Source: Advenella mimigardefordensis DPN7
GTDB taxonomy: Bacteria > Pseudomonadota > Gammaproteobacteria > Burkholderiales > Burkholderiaceae_B
Length of the DNA stretch: 64,000 nt
Assembly (NCBI RefSeq): GCF_000521505.1
Contig: NZ_CP003915.1
Location: 310,001-374,000, forward strand
Reading direction: 5' to 3'
How positions within the stretch are numbered: position 1 is the stretch's first letter; every line of letters starts with the position of its first letter. The notes beneath the pieces were generated by a model. It was not told where the DNA came from, did not search any database, and was given only the letters and a program-made list of their open reading frames with translations. Shown here in pieces: positions 60,981-64,000 of this stretch. A program made the translations under genes and the position numbers.

Positions 60981-61250
60981 CGACAAAGCGATGCTGTAAG
61001 TGTGCGAACAGGTCTGCGCAACCAGATGGCTGTGTCTTTTCGCTGTCGCTTCACGGCAACGGATATACGATGTCTTATCGTTGAATGCCGACGTGCTAGA
61101 CAATGACCTGTTGCATTCAGACTCTCTGTAAATTATTGATGGAGTGCAAGGACACAATAATCGTCACTCAATATAATCCTTGACGAGTTTTGACATTGAA
61201 TGAGCGTTTCCGGGTAAATGACCCGTTACCCGGAATCACAACCATTTCAG

Positions 61251-61589
61251 ATGAAAAAGTTTCGTCATGGCTTTCTGGTTGGAGCGGTACTGGTGTTTTG
61301 TATTCCACAAATCCCGTTCATCGGGCCGATGCTATTACGGCATCTGGGACCATGCTATCACCCTACACCGACGCAGGTCAGAAAGCTGATCATGGCATCG
61401 GCCATGCTGCCGAATAAGTTGAAGTATCAGGATACCGAACCCTACGATGGTGTGGAACTCACCTGGGAAGATGGGAGTGATACCGTATACACTACGCGAC
61501 AAGGTAAGCGGGTGGGCAGGCATTTCCCGATGGTCAGTTGCGGTTATCTCGAATGGGCGCATGACCAGACGTTTGTGCCTGAGCGGTAA
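61251..61589 (+). CDS. Small membrane or secreted hypothetical protein
   Basis: About 112 residues if it starts at ATG 61251 (MKKFRHGFLVGAVLVFCIP), giving a signal-anchor-like N-terminus. The rest (LTWEDGSDTVYTTRQGKRVGRHFPMVSCGYLEW) is soluble, with two or three Cys. An ATG at 61218 would extend it by 11 residues. No family recognised. Confidence 0.55.
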   Translation: MKKFRHGFLVGAVLVFCIPQIPFIGPMLLRHLGPCYHPTPTQVRKLIMASAMLPNKLKYQDTEPYDGVELTWEDGSDTVYTTRQGKRVGRHFPMVSCGYLEWAHDQTFVPER

Positions 61590-61607
61590 GGCAGCAGGAT
61601 AGTGCGT

Positions 61608-61697
61608 ATGATTAGGTTTCTGGCTGGCCTCGCAGCAGGTGTAATTGCAGCGTATCTTTTTTTGTACGGTATGCTTTTGTTTCTGCCGCCTTATTAA
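61608..61697 (+). CDS. Single-helix small membrane protein (29 residues)
   Basis: A short frame beginning MIRFLAGLAAGVIAAYLF and ending FLPPY, an almost ideal single transmembrane helix with a positive N-terminus. AGGA lies 8 bases before the ATG, which is a good ribosome site for such a small gene. It lies 18 bases after the preceding hypothetical gene's stop, so it may be cotranscribed. It is below usual gene-finder limits. Function unknown. Confidence 0.5.
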   Translation: MIRFLAGLAAGVIAAYLFLYGMLLFLPPY

Positions 61698-61758
61698 CAA
61701 GCAAACAAGCCTGTTCACTAGTCAGCATCACGACGATCATAGCGAAATAGAAATGGGA

Positions 61759-61793
61759 GCGAAATACGGTCTTATACAGCCACCGTATTCCGC
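61759..61793 (-). terminator. Terminator after the carboxylase gene
   Basis: GCGAAATACGGT and ACCGTATTCCGC form a 12-bp stem with one mismatch and an 11-base loop, 10 bases past the carboxylase stop. A T-rich stretch follows on the minus strand. Confidence 0.55.
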
Positions 61794-61803
61794 TACAGGA
61801 ACA

Positions 61804-63831
61804 CTACTCTTCTTCAATCCGGATCAATTCCGCCCCATCCGATACCTGGTCGCCAACCGCAAAGAACACCTCTTCAACAACCCCTGAGGCAGGGGCGGTA
61901 ATCGCATGTTCCATTTTCATGGCCTCCATCACCATCAGTGCATCGCCTTTTTTGACGGTATCGCCGGCCTTGACTGACAGCGAGATGATTTTGCCGGGCA
62001 TGGGGGCGGTCAGATTGCCGCCATGGTCTGCGCTCTCGTCGGCGGCGTGGCGCAGTATATCCGGCAGGCCAAAAATACGGGTGCCGCCGGTTTGTCCGGT
62101 GCCAAACAACCAGGCCTGTTCGCCTTCGCGCACCACGGTGCCACGATAATTGCGGCCATCCAGATGGACCTGGGTGTGCCAGCTGGCACCGTCCTGCTCG
62201 GCAGACCATGACAGGGGATAGTTGCGCTCCTGATGCACCAGTTGCCACTGACCATCAGCGCGCTGCATTTGCAGCGTGTGGGTGCTCTCGCCGTCCTGCA
62301 ATTGCAGGGTTTGTTGATAGGAACCCGACAGGCGCCAGCCGTCGGTGCTATCCCATGGATCGCTGCTGCGAGCGTGCCGGTTGGTGCTGTGTCCGGTTTG
62401 GCCCTGGGCGCTGATCCAGGTTGCGGCCACGCAGGCCAGCGCGGGTATCGTGGCTTCGCTGTGTTCAGGCAGCAATTGCTCGCGGTTTTTTTCAATCAGT
62501 CCTGTATCCAGGTCTGCGGTGGCGAACGCCGTGTTCTCCATGAGCCTGCCCAGAAACGCCAGATTGGTGCGCACGCCAACTACCTGGGTTTCTGCGAGCG
62601 CGGTATGCATGCGGGCAATGGCCTGTTCCCGGTTTTCACCCCAGACAATCAGCTTGGCGATCATGGGGTCGTAATAGGGCGAGATGGTATCGCCCTGGCC
62701 GACCCCACCGTCGACCCTGACGGTACCGTTGCGGAACGTGACATGTTCGGGCAGGCGCAGGTGGCTTAGCGTACCGATGGACGGCAGAAAGCCGGTGTCC
62801 GGGTTTTCGGCGTAGATACGTGCTTCAATGGCGTGGCCTTGCATGGTCAGCTGTTCTTGCGTCAATGGCAGGGGTTGCCCGGCTGCAACGCGCAATTGCC
62901 ATTCGACCAGATCCAGCCCGGTAATCATTTCCGTGACGGGGTGTTCCACCTGCAGGCGGGTATTCATTTCCATGAAGTAGAAGCGGCCGTCGGGTTCGGC
63001 GATGAATTCGACCGTACCTGCGCCCACATAGCCCACGGCCTTGGCGGCCGCGACGGCCGCTTCACCCATTTGCCTGCGGCGTTCTTCAGTCATGCCCGGT
63101 GCCGGGGCTTCTTCGATCACTTTCTGGTGGCGGCGCTGCACGGAGCAGTCACGTTCAAACAGATATACGGCATTGCCCTGGCTGTCGGCAAAGACCTGGA
63201 TTTCGATATGGCGTGGTTTGGTCAGATAGCGTTCGATCAATACCATATCGTCGCCAAAGCTGCTGATCGCTTCCCGTTTACATGAGGCCAGAGCAGCGGC
63301 GAATTCTTCTGAGCTGTTGACCACGCGCATGCCTTTGCCGCCACCGCCGGCACTGGCCTTGATCAGTACCGGATAGCCGATGCGGTCGGCTTCCTGGTGC
63401 AACAGGGTGGGGTCCTGATCTTTGCCGTGATAGCCGGGTACCAGCGGGACACCGGCCTGTTCCATCAGGGACTTGGCGGCAGACTTGCTGCCCATGGCGG
63501 CAATGGCCGAGGCCGGTGGTCCGATAAACGTGATGCCGGACTGGCCGCAGGCCTGGGCAAAGGCTTCGTTTTCGGACAGAAAGCCATAGCCGGGATGGAT
63601 CGCCTGGGCACCGGTATCACGGGCGGCATTGAGGATTACATCGCTTAGCAGATAGCTGGCGCGAGGCTCGGCAGCGCCGATATGCACCGATTCATCGCAG
63701 GCATGGACATGTGCGGCGTTGGCATCAGCATCAGAGTATACCGCGACAGTGCGAATGCCCATACGGCGGGCAGTGGCTGCCACACGGCAGGCGATTTCGC
63801 CGCGATTGGCAATCAGAATGGTATGAAACAT
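61804..63831 (-). CDS. liuD: Methylcrotonoyl-CoA carboxylase biotin-containing alpha subunit
   Basis: A 675-residue biotin carboxylase/BCCP protein. The N-terminal ATP-grasp has ILIANRGEIACRVAATARR, KASAGGGGKGMRVV, FMEMNTRLQVEHPVTEMITGLDLVEWQ and ARIYAENPDTGFLPS. The C-terminal biotin domain carries the biotinylation motif AMKMEHA. The neighbour ending in RFGVFRI is a carboxyltransferase beta subunit, so it is most likely methylcrotonoyl-CoA carboxylase for leucine breakdown. Propionyl-CoA or geranyl-CoA carboxylase is a less likely alternative. Confidence 0.9.
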   Translation of the reverse strand: MFHTILIANRGEIACRVAATARRMGIRTVAVYSDADANAAHVHACDESVHIGAAEPRASYLLSDVILNAARDTGAQAIHPGYGFLSENEAFAQACGQSGITFIGPPASAIAAMGSKSAAKSLMEQAGVPLVPGYHGKDQDPTLLHQEADRIGYPVLIKASAGGGGKGMRVVNSSEEFAAALASCKREAISSFGDDMVLIERYLTKPRHIEIQVFADSQGNAVYLFERDCSVQRRHQKVIEEAPAPGMTEERRRQMGEAAVAAAKAVGYVGAGTVEFIAEPDGRFYFMEMNTRLQVEHPVTEMITGLDLVEWQLRVAAGQPLPLTQEQLTMQGHAIEARIYAENPDTGFLPSIGTLSHLRLPEHVTFRNGTVRVDGGVGQGDTISPYYDPMIAKLIVWGENREQAIARMHTALAETQVVGVRTNLAFLGRLMENTAFATADLDTGLIEKNREQLLPEHSEATIPALACVAATWISAQGQTGHSTNRHARSSDPWDSTDGWRLSGSYQQTLQLQDGESTHTLQMQRADGQWQLVHQERNYPLSWSAEQDGASWHTQVHLDGRNYRGTVVREGEQAWLFGTGQTGGTRIFGLPDILRHAADESADHGGNLTAPMPGKIISLSVKAGDTVKKGDALMVMEAMKMEHAITAPASGVVEEVFFAVGDQVSDGAELIRIEEE

Positions 63832-63845
63832 GATCTTGTCTCCGG

Positions 63846-64000
63846 TCAGATGCGGAACACGCCGAAACGGGTGTCTTCTATCGGGGCGTTCAGGGCTGCG
63901 GACAGGCTGAGCGCCAGAACGCGGCGCGTATCGGCGGGCTGGATAATGCCGTCATCCCACAGGCGTGCCGTGGCATAGTAAGGGTGCCCTTCGCGCTCGT
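63846..64000 (-). CDS. liuB: Methylcrotonoyl-CoA carboxylase carboxyltransferase beta subunit (C-terminal fragment)
   Basis: Only the last 50 codons are in the window. The end reads [20 protein letters not shown] and, a few residues on, [18 protein letters not shown], the typical C-terminus of methylcrotonoyl-CoA carboxylase beta subunits. It lies 14 bases upstream of the alpha-subunit gene on the same strand, confirming a liuB-liuD type pair. The gene is cut by the window edge. Confidence 0.88.
   Translation of the reverse strand, partial: EREGHPYYATARLWDDGIIQPADTRRVLALSLSAALNAPIEDTRFGVFRI

Noticed and set aside
60903..61157. 84-codon minus-strand frame after the acidic hypothetical gene
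   Set aside because: Overlaps the 3' end of that gene and has a Cys/Ser-rich composition typical of antisense reading.
1..64000. Possible tRNA genes or prophage/integrase at the island borders near 37 and 49 kb
   Set aside because: No cloverleaf-like sequence, integrase or direct-repeat attachment sites were visible on either strand.

Overview
The window is a moderately GC-rich, tightly packed chromosomal segment of a betaproteobacterium. The gene content (malate synthase G, PntA/PntB as two polypeptides, topoisomerase III with a Lys/Ala-rich tail, HemN, Smg, methylcrotonoyl-CoA carboxylase genes, many DUF and transport genes) fits Burkholderiales, probably Alcaligenaceae. Advenella or a relative is my best guess from general resemblance, and it is not proven by anything in the sequence. 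I found no rRNA, tRNA, CRISPR array, intact insertion sequence or prophage.

Layout: (1) 0-12 kb: the 3' end of a penicillin-acylase-type gene, a metallophosphoesterase, a CopZ-like chaperone, a glycine-zipper lipoprotein and a GST. A minus-strand oligopeptide ABC operon follows, in the order F-B-C-D-A plus a GNAT gene, then a membrane TlpA-like thioredoxin and an MdfA-like efflux pump. (2) 12-24 kb: ferredoxin-NADP reductase, a UvrD/Rep-like helicase, malate synthase G, a YefM-YoeB toxin-antitoxin (TA) pair with a recognisable operator, a mercaptopyruvate sulfurtransferase, a DUF2946/PepSY membrane pair with His/Met-rich insertions, a phosphodiester glycosidase family protein and an RluA-type pseudouridine synthase. 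(3) 24-37 kb: PntAB transhydrogenase, polysaccharide deacetylase, a LysE exporter divergent from a MocR regulator, YegP, a YdgA-like DUF945 protein, a nucleoside deoxyribosyltransferase-like protein, a SET-domain protein overlapping panB, and a lone acetolactate synthase large subunit divergent from panB. (4) 37-38.7 kb: an AT-richer island with a Phd-like antitoxin carrying an unusual N-terminal extension and a zeta-type toxin. (5) 38.7-48.3 kb: a nine-gene plus-strand cassette of flavoprotein monooxygenase, complete peptide/nickel-class ABC importer (two permeases, two ATPases, binding protein), BAAT-type acyl hydrolase, cysteine-less CMD protein and AhpD-type CMD protein. (6) 48.3-49.5 kb: a small accessory patch with HicAB. 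(7) 49.5-64 kb: topB-hemN-methyltransferase operon, a large DUF2157/GDYXXLXY membrane protein, gluQ, smg, argD-like aminotransferase, small hypotheticals and the methylcrotonoyl-CoA carboxylase genes running off the right edge.

How the genes fit together: the best candidate for an undescribed system is the 38.7-48.3 kb cassette. It combines import of an unknown small molecule with flavin-dependent oxidation, acyl-ester or amide hydrolysis and AhpD-type redox or decarboxylase-fold proteins, and most junctions are 4-bp ATGA overlaps. Three type II TA modules (YefM-YoeB, Phd-zeta, HicAB) lie within about 32 kb, two of them flanking this cassette. Several short tandem repeats, within genes and between genes, are likely length-variable sites.
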